64,000 bases of DNA from CAYNJG01 sp965216885 (lineage in GTDB: Bacteria; Planctomycetota; Planctomycetia; Pirellulales; Pirellulaceae), in contig OZ244209.1 in the NCBI GenBank assembly GCA_965216885.1, forward strand, positions 2,542,001-2,606,000, written 5' to 3'. The position numbers and the translations under genes are program-made. Below are positions 35,360-44,771 of the stretch, piece by piece (position 1 is the stretch's first letter; every line of letters starts with the position of its first letter). The notes beneath the pieces are model-generated. The model had not been told where the DNA came from. It was given only the letters and a program-made list of their open reading frames with translations, and made no database searches.

Positions 35360-35866
35360 GTTCGTTCGCCCATCCCCGCGGCGTTTGCGCATCTTATACT
35401 CGTAGACATCCCGGCCCTCGGTCTGCACTTCAGTCGCCCGCCTCATAATTTCATATCCCTGAGAAAGGTAGAAATCCACCGCCCGGCGATTGTCCTCGAA
35501 AACATCCAACCAAACCTCATAAGCAGGATCGAAAAAGGAATCGACCTCTTCAAGCAATGCTTTGCCGATGCCTTGCCCATAGTATTGGCGCAGTACATAA
35601 AGACGCGAAACTTCCACGACGCCATCGCCAAGGTCGCTTCTCGCGTGACCAATAATCTTCCCATCACACAGCGCAACGACACTGTGCATCTTTGGGTTGT
35701 CGATCTCGGTAGCGATCTGCTCGGGCGTGTGCACTCGATGAGACTGAGCAAGGAGCTCTTCGTCGGTTTGAATGCCGTGGTAGGCATCAAGCCAGATCTC
35801 ACGCAGCAGTGGACCAATCGCTTCGCAATCCCCAGCACGCAGCGGACGAATCTCGATGGAACTCAT
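35357..35866 (-). CDS. GNAT-family N-acetyltransferase
   Basis: This is a 169-residue single-domain GNAT. It starts MSSIEIRPLRAGDCEAIGPL, then IIGHARSDLGDGVVEVSRLYV forms strands 4-5. The acetyl-CoA pyrophosphate loop is RQYYGQGIGKALLEEV (Q-x-x-G-x-G pattern), and the C-terminal VDFYLSQGYEIMRRATEVQT closes the fold. The acceptor substrate cannot be predicted. It shares a hairpin with the convergent secreted protein. Confidence 0.88.
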   Translation of the reverse strand: MSSIEIRPLRAGDCEAIGPLLREIWLDAYHGIQTDEELLAQSHRVHTPEQIATEIDNPKMHSVVALCDGKIIGHARSDLGDGVVEVSRLYVLRQYYGQGIGKALLEEVDSFFDPAYEVWLDVFEDNRRAVDFYLSQGYEIMRRATEVQTEGRDVYEYKMRKRRGDGRTN

Positions 35867-36076
35867 TGCTCCCTCCGGGTTCTTACACGGAACACTTCAG
35901 CATCGTGGCTACGACGCCAAACCTACGGCTTGGCAATCTTCTTACCTCGGGAGACGCATCTCCCAATCTACCATTCACGCCAAGACGACTGGCTGCCTTC
36001 CTGGCTAGAATGAACGCTGCATTTTTATGTCATCGCGTTTCAGCTCGCGACGATGATACAGCCGGGGAGCTTTGCA

Positions 36077-37021
36077 ATGAGTGACAACAAGACAAACCAG
36101 AAACCAATTTGCGTTGTCGGTTCTGCCAACGTCGACCTGACATTCCGCACTCCGCGGTTGCCCGTCCCAGGCGAAACGTTCGCTGGGCGATCACTGCACC
36201 AATGCATGGGTGGCAAAGGAGCAAACCAGGCAGTTGTGGCCGCAAGGCTGGGGGCGACGGTTACGTTCATCGCGCGAGTTGGCAGCGACGGGTTTGGAGC
36301 AGAGGCGTTGAAAGCCTACCAAGCCGAAAACATTGACACACAGTTCATCCAGCGAGACGCCAGCCAGCCGACGGGTACTGCGGCGATCCTGGTCGACGAC
36401 AACGCCGAAAATTGCATTATCGTGGTCGCCGGTGCAAATGCCGGACTCACTCCGGCCGACGTTCGCGCGGCTTCATCTGCGATCGAACGTTCGAGCATCC
36501 TGCTGTGCCAACTGGAAACTCCCACTGAGGCAGCGATCGAAGCATTCCGGATCGCTCGCGCAGCAAACGTCACCACCGTATTGACGCCGGCACCCGCGGA
36601 AAAGGTTACCGACGAGTTGCTTTCACTATGTGACGTATGTGTCCCCAACAAACCCGAAATCGCGGCGATGATTGGCCAAGCCGTCGAGACGCAACAGGAT
36701 GCAATTCGCGCCGCTCAACTACTTCGCACTCGTGGCGTAAAACGAGTCGCCCTAACCCTGGGCGGCGATGGCGTGCTGCTCGTCGAAGAGTCCGGTTCAA
36801 CTCACATCCCGGCCATGTGCGTTAACGCCGTCGACACCACCGGTGCAGGCGACGCGTTCACCGGTGGTTTGTCAGTGGGCTTGGCCGACGGACTCAGTCT
36901 GGCTGAAGCTGCGCGAAAGGCAGCGTTGGTTGCAGCCATCTCCGTGACCCGAATCGGCACGCAGACCTCTTTCCCAACGTCTGAGGAAGCCAGCAACTGG
37001 GACATGCAAGCGAAGCCCTGA
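36077..37021 (+). CDS. rbsK: Ribokinase (PfkB family sugar kinase)
   Basis: The protein is 314 residues from ATG 36077, chosen over ATG 36053 because GGGGAG lies 9 bases upstream. It phosphorylates ribose to ribose-5-phosphate with ATP. PfkB signature 1 appears as MGGKGANQAVVAARLGA and signature 2 as VDTTGAGDAFTGGL, with catalytic base Asp259. The N-terminal VVGSANVDLTFRTPRLPVPGET, shown here in part, is typical of ribokinase itself rather than fructokinase. It is 44 bp upstream of the pectate lyase gene on the same strand. Confidence 0.85.
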   Translation: MSDNKTNQKPICVVGSANVDLTFRTPRLPVPGETFAGRSLHQCMGGKGANQAVVAARLGATVTFIARVGSDGFGAEALKAYQAENIDTQFIQRDASQPTGTAAILVDDNAENCIIVVAGANAGLTPADVRAASSAIERSSILLCQLETPTEAAIEAFRIARAANVTTVLTPAPAEKVTDELLSLCDVCVPNKPEIAAMIGQAVETQQDAIRAAQLLRTRGVKRVALTLGGDGVLLVEESGSTHIPAMCVNAVDTTGAGDAFTGGLSVGLADGLSLAEAARKAALVAAISVTRIGTQTSFPTSEEASNWDMQAKP

Positions 37022-37065
37022 CGACAGCCATACCGGCACGAACGACATGCAGGAGATGCCCCCAC

Positions 37066-38175
37066 ATGAATATCACGCAACCAGCACCGGCCGGAAGACG
37101 AAATGGCGTCCTCCGCCTTTCCCTTTTGCATCTCACGATCACCTTCGTCACACTCGTCGCGGTCGAGGCCACCGCAGCTCAGCCCCGCTTCAGCAAGAAC
37201 TTACTCAAGCGGAATGATGCCTGGTTCCGCTCGGCCGAGGCGAAGGCGATTGCGGATAGTGTCCTGCAATATCAGTCACCTCAAGGCGGCTGGCCCAAGA
37301 GCACCAACCTTGCGCAGCCACCGGCTTCCAAGGACGACCTTCCCGACCACAGGCGGGCAAACTCCTTCGACAATGACGCCACGACTGTGCCTCTGCGATT
37401 TATGGCTCGAATCGCTCAGGCGACGGGTGAAGCCCAATATCGAAAATCTTGCTTGCGGGGTATCGACTACACGCTCGCCGCACAATATCCCAATGGTGGC
37501 TGGCCTCAGTTCTGGCCGCTACGGAAAGGCTACTACTCGAACATTACCTATAACGACAATGCAATGATCCAGGTGATGCGAATCGTTCGCGACGTCGCCC
37601 AAGGCGCGGCGCCGTTCGATTTCGTGGAGAACGATCGACGCGCAAGGGCCCAGCAAGCCCTGGAACTTGGAATCGGATGTATTCTGAAGACACAAATCCG
37701 ACAGGACGGAAAGCTAACGGCATGGTGCGCGCAACATGACCCTGCAACTCTGGCACCAGCCTGGGCACGCGCCTATGAACCACCTTCGCTATCGGGTGGT
37801 GAATCGGTGGAGATCGTGCGGCTTTTAATCGAAATCGAGGACCCCACTGACGAAATCAAAGCGGCAATCAATGGCGCGGCCGAATGGATTCAATCCGTGG
37901 AGATGAAGGGCAGGAGGGTCGAGGACGGGAAGAACGCCGATGGCCAGCGGGACCCGCGACTCGTTGCCGACCCAAATGCCCACTCCCTATGGGCGCGATT
38001 CTATGAGCTGAAAACGAACCGCCCTCTGTACCTCGATCGCGATTCCGTTTTCCGTTACGACTTCAACAAAATCAGTCATGAACGTCGCACGGGCTACGCT
38101 TACCATGGGTCGTGGGGCAAGTCGCTCCTGGAGAAAGAGTATCCCGCCTGGCAAGCGAAACACAATGAGCCGTAA
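37066..38175 (+). CDS. pelA: Pectate lyase, PL10 family
   Basis: The protein is 369 residues. The signal segment is LSLLHLTITFVTLVAVEATAA. The PL10 (alpha/alpha toroid) pattern follows: YQSPQGGWPKSTNL, then SFDNDATTVPLRFMARI, YPNGGWPQFWPLRKGYYSN, ITYNDNAMIQVMRIVRDV, CAQHDPATLAPAWARAYEPPS and YAYHGSWGKSLLEKEYPAW (each shown in part). The Asp of ITYNDN and the Arg of RAYEP correspond to the catalytic region. It cleaves polygalacturonate by beta-elimination and would act outside the cytoplasm. It lies directly downstream of the ribokinase. Confidence 0.9.
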   Translation: MNITQPAPAGRRNGVLRLSLLHLTITFVTLVAVEATAAQPRFSKNLLKRNDAWFRSAEAKAIADSVLQYQSPQGGWPKSTNLAQPPASKDDLPDHRRANSFDNDATTVPLRFMARIAQATGEAQYRKSCLRGIDYTLAAQYPNGGWPQFWPLRKGYYSNITYNDNAMIQVMRIVRDVAQGAAPFDFVENDRRARAQQALELGIGCILKTQIRQDGKLTAWCAQHDPATLAPAWARAYEPPSLSGGESVEIVRLLIEIEDPTDEIKAAINGAAEWIQSVEMKGRRVEDGKNADGQRDPRLVADPNAHSLWARFYELKTNRPLYLDRDSVFRYDFNKISHERRTGYAYHGSWGKSLLEKEYPAWQAKHNEP

Positions 38176-38215
38176 ACTCAAGATTGCCCCGCCCGCCGAT
38201 CGGTCGACCAAGGCA

Positions 38216-39544
38216 CTACGTTCCAGGAGTAACGCTGGACTTGAACTGCCGAATCGCCTGCTGCATCGATCGCGCCACCTGTGAATGCTCCTCGACAACA
38301 TTCGAGGTTTCTTTCGGGTCATGCTTTAGATTGAAGAGCTGAGTCGCATCTTCCTTCACGATCATTTTCCAGTCGCCCCGTCGCATCGCCGTTCCGAGCT
38401 TGGGCTCATAGCCAAAGAAAATGTCACGGGCGGGTACATCCCCTTGCTCAAGCAGATGGGACTTGATGCTCGTGCCATCCAGGTTGTCCGGATTCCCCGC
38501 CGAAATACCGGCGATGTCAGTCAACGTCGGGAACAGGTCAAAGCCAACCACCAGCTTGTCCGACCGAGTGCCCGACTTGATCTTGCCCGGCCACCACGCC
38601 ATCGCCGGCACACGATGGCCACCTTCGTAGTGACTGAATTTGCCGCCACGGAACATGCGGAATTTTCGCGGTGACATCCCGACAGCCCCGTTGTCCGAAA
38701 AGAACAGGACGAGGGTCTTCTCCGACAAATCCAGTTCCTTGAGCGTATCAAGGATCCGGCCGACGCTTTTGTCCAGGTCTTCGAGCATCCACTTATACTT
38801 TGCACGGTTCTTTTCATTGAGCCGGTTGGGGTTCTCACCTTGAACTCGCTTTTCCGGCGTGTCGGTAGCCGTCTGGTAGGGGTTGTGGACCGCTGCGTGC
38901 GAGACGTAGAGAAAGAACGGATTGTTTCTGTTTCGTTTGATGAAGTCGATACTGCGGTCGGTGATGATGTGCGTCGAATAGCCGGGCACATCCTTCCTTT
39001 CGAGCCCGACTCGCCACGCACCATGTTTGTGATAGTCCGTCGCGCCATTCAGAAAGCCAACGAACTCGTCGAAGCCGTGGTGAACCGGATTGTATTTGTC
39101 CTGGTAACCACAGTGCCACTTGCCGAACAACGCCGTGGCGTAGCCATTGTCTTTAAACACGCGAGGAAGAGTGGTAGTCGACGGAAGAATCCCGTGGCCC
39201 GGTTCACGGTTGCCAACAATCACATCGACGATGCCGGCGCGCTGTTGGTATCGCCCAGTCAGGAACGCGACCCGCGTTGGGCTGCAAACGGACGAATTCG
39301 TATGAAAGTCCGTGAAGAGCATCCCCTGTTGGGCCATCTGTTCGATACGCGGAGCGTTTACCCAACCGTCGTACAGGGCAAGGTCGCAACAACCGAGGTC
39401 GTCGGCAAGGATGACGACGATGTTAGGTGGACGATCTGCCAACGCCGTGCCCGCCGACGTGAGCAGCAAGCATACGCCCAAAACTCCACCGCAAACAATT
39501 GCGATCCGTTTACATGTCAGTCTTGAGACCTCGCAAGTTGTCAT
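38216..39544 (-). CDS. Secreted type I sulfatase (arylsulfatase-like)
   Basis: The protein is 442 residues from ATG 39544; the frame is open to 39634, but 39544 begins a proper signal peptide (AIVCGGVLGVCLLLTSAG). NIVVILADDLGCCDL holds the metal-binding Asp pair. CSPTRVAFLTGRY at Cys87 is the formylglycine signature C-x-P-x-R. FGKWHCG and FFSDNGAVG supply the remaining metal and substrate residues. Sulfatases need a formylglycine-generating enzyme, which is not in the window. The likely substrates are sulfated polysaccharides. Confidence 0.92.
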   Translation of the reverse strand: MTTCEVSRLTCKRIAIVCGGVLGVCLLLTSAGTALADRPPNIVVILADDLGCCDLALYDGWVNAPRIEQMAQQGMLFTDFHTNSSVCSPTRVAFLTGRYQQRAGIVDVIVGNREPGHGILPSTTTLPRVFKDNGYATALFGKWHCGYQDKYNPVHHGFDEFVGFLNGATDYHKHGAWRVGLERKDVPGYSTHIITDRSIDFIKRNRNNPFFLYVSHAAVHNPYQTATDTPEKRVQGENPNRLNEKNRAKYKWMLEDLDKSVGRILDTLKELDLSEKTLVLFFSDNGAVGMSPRKFRMFRGGKFSHYEGGHRVPAMAWWPGKIKSGTRSDKLVVGFDLFPTLTDIAGISAGNPDNLDGTSIKSHLLEQGDVPARDIFFGYEPKLGTAMRRGDWKMIVKEDATQLFNLKHDPKETSNVVEEHSQVARSMQQAIRQFKSSVTPGT

Positions 39545-39803
39545 TGAATTAGCCTCGAAGACTGGGCAGCAGGGGACTCGGAATGTGAGGACCAACGGAA
39601 GCAACAGCCATCGGAAGTAACAGCCATCTCCCATCCTACACGGGGATGAGATGTTTTCGAGAGGTCCCTCCCTGGTATCGCTCCGCCGAAACGTTCATCG
39701 ATTCCAAAGACTATAGCCATCCTTGCTTTGCAGTAGATTATGACTCGAGGCAATCTCCCACCGTGCCTTGCTTCACGCAACGCAGCAATTGAATCACCAA
39801 GTC

Positions 39804-40043
39804 TCATGACGTTTTGGCCAAGGATTGTGGAATGACAGTCACCGATAGAGTTTGGGCACCGTGGGACAAAGTGAGCATTGGCGGTCGCCCATCGACTGCT
39901 ATGAGTCGAATCACTTTATCGGAGCTCGCGATAACAGGTGGCCCCTGGAAGCATTGAACCGGAATACCGGTGCAAGCGATTTCCACTATGCCATTGGCGG
40001 TCAGCAATACAACAGTATGTATTCCGGTCGCCACAACGCGCAT
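39804..40043 (-). CDS. Possible small hypothetical protein
   Basis: This is a 79-codon frame that begins 2 bp after the stop of the hydratase (40046) on the same strand. It reads as mildly hydrophobic (HTVVLLTANGIVEIACTG, then SDKVIRLIAVDGRPPMLTL) with no family match I recognise. The position after a gene on the same strand supports it, but no ribosome binding site stands out and the sequence could be chance. The rest of the gap (39545-39803) holds nothing recognisable. Confidence 0.3.
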   Translation of the reverse strand: MRVVATGIHTVVLLTANGIVEIACTGIPVQCFQGPPVIASSDKVIRLIAVDGRPPMLTLSHGAQTLSVTVIPQSLAKTS

Positions 40044-40045
40044 CC

Positions 40046-40828
40046 CTAGAAAAAATCGCTGCGGACGATCCCGACGCCTTCGATATCAACCGTCAGCTGG
40101 GATGCCTTGCCCGACGCAATCGGTATTAGTGGCGTCGGCGAGCCCGGAATCACCAGTTGTCCCGGAGCGAGCGACTTGCCTTGTTGCGTAAGCGCCTCGA
40201 CAAGCCAGCGAAGCGACTTGAGCGGCCCGCCCATGATCTCGCGTCCGGCTTCTTCGGCAACCATCTGCCCGTCGAGCATGACGCGAAACTTCGCATTCGC
40301 AAAATCAATCGTTTCCGGGGCCACACCGATTTCACCGACGACAAGGCCCGCATGGATCCCGCCTGAACAGATGAGTTCCGAAAGGCACGGTGGTTGTCGC
40401 CAAAAGCGATAATTGTGCAACTCGATTCCCGGACGCACGCTCGCGATGGCGTCAATCAAATCATCGTCGGAGAGGCTTTCGCCCTGTAGCTCGCAGCGAA
40501 TCTCAAAAACCAGTTCCGGCTCGATGGCACAGCCAACGTAGTTCGCCAGATTCAACGAAGTGTCCGAATCATGAATTCGAGGAGAGAATATTGGCGCGTA
40601 GATGGGCGACGTCAGTCCAAACTGAGAGCGGATCGCCGCGCTGGTGCAACCGACCTTGTAGCCAGCAATCTGTTCCCCGCGGTCAAGCCTCGTTTGGGCA
40701 ACGAGCGCCTGAACACGATAGGCGTCTGCATTGCTGAGCGCCTCAAATTCAAACCCGGCATTTTCCGGCCACGCGTTCTCGTAGAAGGCGTGAACAAAAC
40801 TGGCAGCGATGCGTTCTAGATCAGGCAT
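40046..40828 (-). CDS. 2-keto-4-pentenoate hydratase / fumarylacetoacetate hydrolase-family protein
   Basis: The protein is 260 residues from ATG 40828; an in-frame start at 40912 is possible but adds an unconserved segment. Family pattern: GYKVGCTSAAIRSQFGL, IYAPIFSPRIHDSD, the metal-binding IEPELVFEI (E-x-E), SVRPGIELHNYRF and GSPTPLIPIASGKAS. These enzymes hydrate or cleave 2-keto acids in aromatic or sugar-acid breakdown with a divalent metal. It lies 25 bp downstream of the small membrane protein gene on the same strand. Confidence 0.85.
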   Translation of the reverse strand: MPDLERIAASFVHAFYENAWPENAGFEFEALSNADAYRVQALVAQTRLDRGEQIAGYKVGCTSAAIRSQFGLTSPIYAPIFSPRIHDSDTSLNLANYVGCAIEPELVFEIRCELQGESLSDDDLIDAIASVRPGIELHNYRFWRQPPCLSELICSGGIHAGLVVGEIGVAPETIDFANAKFRVMLDGQMVAEEAGREIMGGPLKSLRWLVEALTQQGKSLAPGQLVIPGSPTPLIPIASGKASQLTVDIEGVGIVRSDFF

Positions 40829-40853
40829 TGGATATCCGAGGCTTTCTTTCGCC

Positions 40854-41060
40854 CTACGTTGTTTGATTGTCGTCGTCGCTACTCTGCCAACCGCGCATGA
40901 GATATCGAGCAAGCAGAAAGCTAGGGATACTCACGATGATGGCGAGCCCGATGGCGACCGGCCTGGGAAAGGTGTCGCCTGATGTGATAACACCTATCCA
41001 AGTTCCGGTTATCACGCCTTGCAGTATGGCGTCTCTCAGATTGGGTTTGTACGTCGACAT
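40854..41060 (-). CDS. Small two-helix membrane protein
   Basis: The protein is 68 residues with two hydrophobic segments (LQGVITGTWIGVITSG and AIGLAIIVSIPSFLLARYL) and a polar acidic tail (SSDDDNQTT). It has a plausible leader (TGAGGCAACC before ATG) and sits 25 bp ahead of the hydratase gene on the same strand. No family is recognised. Confidence 0.5.
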   Translation of the reverse strand: MSTYKPNLRDAILQGVITGTWIGVITSGDTFPRPVAIGLAIIVSIPSFLLARYLMRGWQSSDDDNQTT

Positions 41061-41368
41061 GGTTGCCTCACGTGGTCAAAAACTGCCGGCACGGTAGGTA
41101 CAGCGAATTCGAATGGCTGATCGTACCACGACGCGACGTCGGTATCATCGGGTCGCGGATGACTCGGAAACGGGTCCAGCAGCGCGGAGTCGGTATGGCA
41201 AGATTCGTCGACGATGCAGCCTGACGCAATTCACCAGCGTTGCACCATAATTCCATCCAGCCGATAAGCTCTTCTGGTATAGATAGTTGGCGAGCGACTA
41301 TGATTTGGACCCAGGCTGCACAACGCCAGGGTCGCGGTGCTGACGAGAGAATGGCAAAAGGAAACTTC

Positions 41369-43594
41369 ATGGCAAATCACACACGGCTTCGACCGCGCCA
41401 CTCCATCCCGTTGCTTTTCGTTTGTGCATGGCTCGCTTCCGCGGGCCTTCTGCGATCGGAGGAGCCGGGGCCGAAGCCGCCGCCATCCGAGAGCACATTG
41501 CGTGAGGTGGAACTGCCGGATGACGAGTTGCTGGAACTCGTTCAGCGTCAGACCTTTCGTTACTTCTACGACTTTGGGCACCCCGACTGCGGCCTCGCTC
41601 GTGAACGCAGTGCTCCAGCGCTACGAGGAACCCAGGGACACCGCGGGCTCGAGGATATCGTCACGACCGGTGGCACCGGATTCGGACTGATGGCTTTCCC
41701 GATTGCCGTCGATCGTGAATGGATTAGACGAACCGACGCCGTAGACCGCCTACTAAAGATCGTCCGTTTTCTCGAACGAGTTCCCCGGTTTCACGGCATG
41801 TGGGCCCACTGGTACATGGGCAACACCGGGGAGGTTCGTCCTTTCTCTCAGAAGGACGATGGCGGTGACCTCGTCGAAAGCGCATTCCTGCTTCAGGGGC
41901 TGCTTGCTGTCCGGCAGTTCTTTGATGCTGAGTCTCCCGAAGAACGCGAGCTACGCCAGACGATTACCCGGTTGTGGCATGAAGCCGACTGGCGGTGGTA
42001 TCAGAATGGCAAGCCCTGGCTGCATTGGCATTGGTCGCCAAAGCATCAGTTCGAAATGAACATGCCGATCATGGGATACGACGAATGCATGATCGCTTAT
42101 GTGCTGGCGGTCGCGTCGCCCACGCACCCGATTGATCCTTCGCGTTACCATTCCGGGTGGGCGATCGACGACAACGAGCGATTCGCCGGCAAAGGAAGCT
42201 ACGTCCAGCGGCTCAAAATTGGCCCCGACAACAGTGGCGGCCCGCTCTTCTTTTCGCACTATTCGTTTCTTGGGCTGTCACCGTACCTCGCAGACAAATA
42301 CGTCACCCAGGCAGGGTATCGCGACTACGCCGAACGACACCGTGCCCACAATTTGTTTTGCGTTGACTGGTGTCGCAAGCGAGGCTATCCGGAAAGCTGT
42401 TGGGGCCTGACATCCAGCGACGACCCGCTCAAGGGCTACAAGTCGCACTGTGCCGAAGATGGCCCGCGCGGCGACAATGGCACGATAACCCCGTCCGCAG
42501 CTCTTTCGTCGATTGTTTACACTCCCCGCGAATCGCTTGCGTTCCTGCGTTACATCTGGGCGCAGCATCGTGATGGCCTTTGGGACGACCTCGGCTTTCG
42601 AGATGCTTTCAATCTGGATCGCAACTGGTACGCGCCGGCTCATCTGGCCATCGACCAGGGTCCTATCATTGTCATGATCGAAAACTATCGCTCGGGCCGC
42701 CCCTGGATTCGATTCATGTCGATTCCAGAGATTCAGAGTTCGCTGAAAAAGCTGGAACTCACGGAGACCCAAAGCGTTACAAGTCATCGCGACATCGTCT
42801 TTGCTGAAGTCGACGGCCAACGTCTGCAGCTCGATATTCACATGCCGACCGGGGAGTCTCACCCGCCTCTGATCGTCTGGATACACGGTGGCGGATGGCG
42901 AGGGGGCTCGAAGAATCGGCCACCCATTCAGTGGCTCACCAAGGAAGGCTACGCGGTCGCAAGCATCAGCTATCGCTTTACCGACAAAGCGATATTTCCC
43001 GCGCAGATTCATGACTGTAAGGCGGCGATAAGATGGCTGCGAGCGAATGCGAAGAGATACGGCTACGACTCGGAACGGATTGCCGTTACCGGGGGATCAG
43101 CCGGAGGCCACCTTGCATTGCTGCTGGGCGTGACCGACGGAATCGAGGAACTGGAAGGGGACGTGGGCGGGAACCTGGATCATAATTCACGAGTGCAAGC
43201 CATCGTCGACTACTATGGGCCGTCGGATTTTATCTTGCGAGGAAAGACGCAACCCGATCGAGCCTACACAGAAAAGTCAGGTAGCTTCGCGTTACTCGGC
43301 GGCCTGCGCAACGGAAAACCAGGCGTTGAGATGGAAGCGTTCGCAAGTCCGGCGAGCTACGTCTCACCCGACGACCCGCCCTTACTGGTCTTCCACGGCA
43401 GTGCCGACGAAGTTGTGCTATTGGACCAAAGTCGGCGTATCGTCGATCTCTACAACGCCGCCGGGCTAGATGCCAGCTTGCACGTTCTGGATAGGGCCGG
43501 GCATGGTGGACGGCAATTCTTTAGCGGGCCGCAATTCACGACCCTCGTGGAATTCCTTGAGCAAGCCATGAACAAGCAACAACAAGCGAACTAA
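41369..43594 (+). CDS. Secreted GH144-like glucanase fused to a BD-FAE-like esterase
   Basis: The protein is 741 residues from ATG 41369, chosen because AAAGGA lies upstream and a signal peptide (IPLLFVCAWLASAGLLRSEE) follows. About residues 50-480 are a glucoamylase-like (alpha/alpha)6 domain of the GH144 type: RQTFRYFYDFGHPDCGLARE, TTGGTGFGLMAF, MPIMGYDECMIAYVLA, SHYSFLGLSPYLADKY, PSAALSSIVYTPRESL, ENYRSGRPWIRFM. About 500-741 are an alpha/beta hydrolase with the oxyanion HGGGWRGG, nucleophile VTGGSAGGHLALLL, acid FHGSADEVVLLD and base AGHGGRQFF. GH144 enzymes act on beta-1,2-glucan; esterase domains of this kind deacylate polysaccharides. Two enzymes in one chain suggests paired action on an acylated glucan. 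Confidence 0.8.
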   Translation: MANHTRLRPRHSIPLLFVCAWLASAGLLRSEEPGPKPPPSESTLREVELPDDELLELVQRQTFRYFYDFGHPDCGLARERSAPALRGTQGHRGLEDIVTTGGTGFGLMAFPIAVDREWIRRTDAVDRLLKIVRFLERVPRFHGMWAHWYMGNTGEVRPFSQKDDGGDLVESAFLLQGLLAVRQFFDAESPEERELRQTITRLWHEADWRWYQNGKPWLHWHWSPKHQFEMNMPIMGYDECMIAYVLAVASPTHPIDPSRYHSGWAIDDNERFAGKGSYVQRLKIGPDNSGGPLFFSHYSFLGLSPYLADKYVTQAGYRDYAERHRAHNLFCVDWCRKRGYPESCWGLTSSDDPLKGYKSHCAEDGPRGDNGTITPSAALSSIVYTPRESLAFLRYIWAQHRDGLWDDLGFRDAFNLDRNWYAPAHLAIDQGPIIVMIENYRSGRPWIRFMSIPEIQSSLKKLELTETQSVTSHRDIVFAEVDGQRLQLDIHMPTGESHPPLIVWIHGGGWRGGSKNRPPIQWLTKEGYAVASISYRFTDKAIFPAQIHDCKAAIRWLRANAKRYGYDSERIAVTGGSAGGHLALLLGVTDGIEELEGDVGGNLDHNSRVQAIVDYYGPSDFILRGKTQPDRAYTEKSGSFALLGGLRNGKPGVEMEAFASPASYVSPDDPPLLVFHGSADEVVLLDQSRRIVDLYNAAGLDASLHVLDRAGHGGRQFFSGPQFTTLVEFLEQAMNKQQQAN

Positions 43595-43620
43595 ACCTAT
43601 TCCTCCGGGATGCAGATCAA

Positions 43621-44667
43621 ATGCCAGCGGGATCCATATCGAGAGGTATCACCGTGAGAGTGATCGCCACTCTACTTTTTTTCGCATGTGCGTCGGCGGC
43701 ACAACCAGTCTCGTCAGACACGCGTCGTGCGGAGATCCTGGAGGCGATGCAATCGGTGATGGGCCCGTTTCCCGGCGACGCACGTCGAGTCGAACTCGAC
43801 GTGCGCGTAGATGAAGAAGTCGATGCCGGAAGCTATGTCCGTCGTTTGATCACCTTCCAGTCAGAACCGGAATGCCGCACACCGGCTTATCTCTGCATTC
43901 CCAAGCGTGCCTTGCGTGGTCAAGAAAAGTTACCGGCTGTGCTCTGCCTGCACCCTACTGACAATCAGGTCGGTCACCAGGTTGTGGTTGGCTTGGGTGG
44001 CCGCAAGGGGAGACAATACGCTGCGGAGTTGGCGGAGCGAGGCTATGTCACGCTTTCGCCCGCCTATCCGCATCTCGCCAATTACTGGCCAAACCTCAGC
44101 AAGCTTGGTTATGTCAGTGGATCAATGAAGGCGATCTGGGACAACACCCGGGCCATGGATTTGTTGTCATCCATGCCGGAGGTGAGAGCAGCGCGGGGCT
44201 TTGGGGTGATCGGGCATTCGCTGGGCGGACACAATGCAATTTTTACCGCGGCGTTTGATGAACGGATTTCCGTATTGGCAACGAGTTGCGGATTCGATTC
44301 GTTTGAAGACTATTACGACGGGGCGGAACGCAACTGGTACTTCGGCAAGGGCTGGTGTCAGCTACGCTACATGCCTCGGCTGTCCAACTACCGTGGAGCT
44401 CTCGAAGGAATACCGTTTGACTTCCCAGACCTGCTTGCGACGCTGGCCCCACGGGCGGTGTTCGTTAGTGCACCGCTCCATGATTCCAATTTTGGTTGGA
44501 GGAGCGTGGACCAGTGCGCAAAGTACGCGAGACCATATTACGAGCGGGAAGACGCGGCTAATAACTTCGTGATCCGTCATCCGGATTGCGGGCACGACTT
44601 TCCTCAACCGGTGCGGCGACAAGCCTATGCGATGCTTGATTCCGTGCTGCGTCCAGGCAATCCATAA
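43621..44667 (+). CDS. Secreted alpha/beta hydrolase (acetylxylan-esterase/dienelactone-hydrolase type)
   Basis: The protein is 348 residues from ATG 43621; a GTG at 43654, with GAGAGG seven bases before it, is an equally good start. The signal peptide is VIATLLFFACASAAQP. The esterase fold shows LPAVLCLHPTDNQVGHQ, a large loop, the nucleophile elbow VIGHSLGGHNAIF, FVSAPLHDSN and the catalytic His in RHPDCGHDFPQ. It follows the GH144-esterase fusion by 26 bp, so the two are probably co-transcribed and act on the same class of polysaccharide. Confidence 0.8.
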   Translation: MPAGSISRGITVRVIATLLFFACASAAQPVSSDTRRAEILEAMQSVMGPFPGDARRVELDVRVDEEVDAGSYVRRLITFQSEPECRTPAYLCIPKRALRGQEKLPAVLCLHPTDNQVGHQVVVGLGGRKGRQYAAELAERGYVTLSPAYPHLANYWPNLSKLGYVSGSMKAIWDNTRAMDLLSSMPEVRAARGFGVIGHSLGGHNAIFTAAFDERISVLATSCGFDSFEDYYDGAERNWYFGKGWCQLRYMPRLSNYRGALEGIPFDFPDLLATLAPRAVFVSAPLHDSNFGWRSVDQCAKYARPYYEREDAANNFVIRHPDCGHDFPQPVRRQAYAMLDSVLRPGNP

Positions 44668-44771
44668 GTTGTCCGGTTGCCAACCCAATCGCGACGGCAG
44701 GCGGGGCATTGAGACGGAACGAGGAGGCGTCCCTACTCCCATGGTGTGGCAATGTTGCCTGAACTACACGC

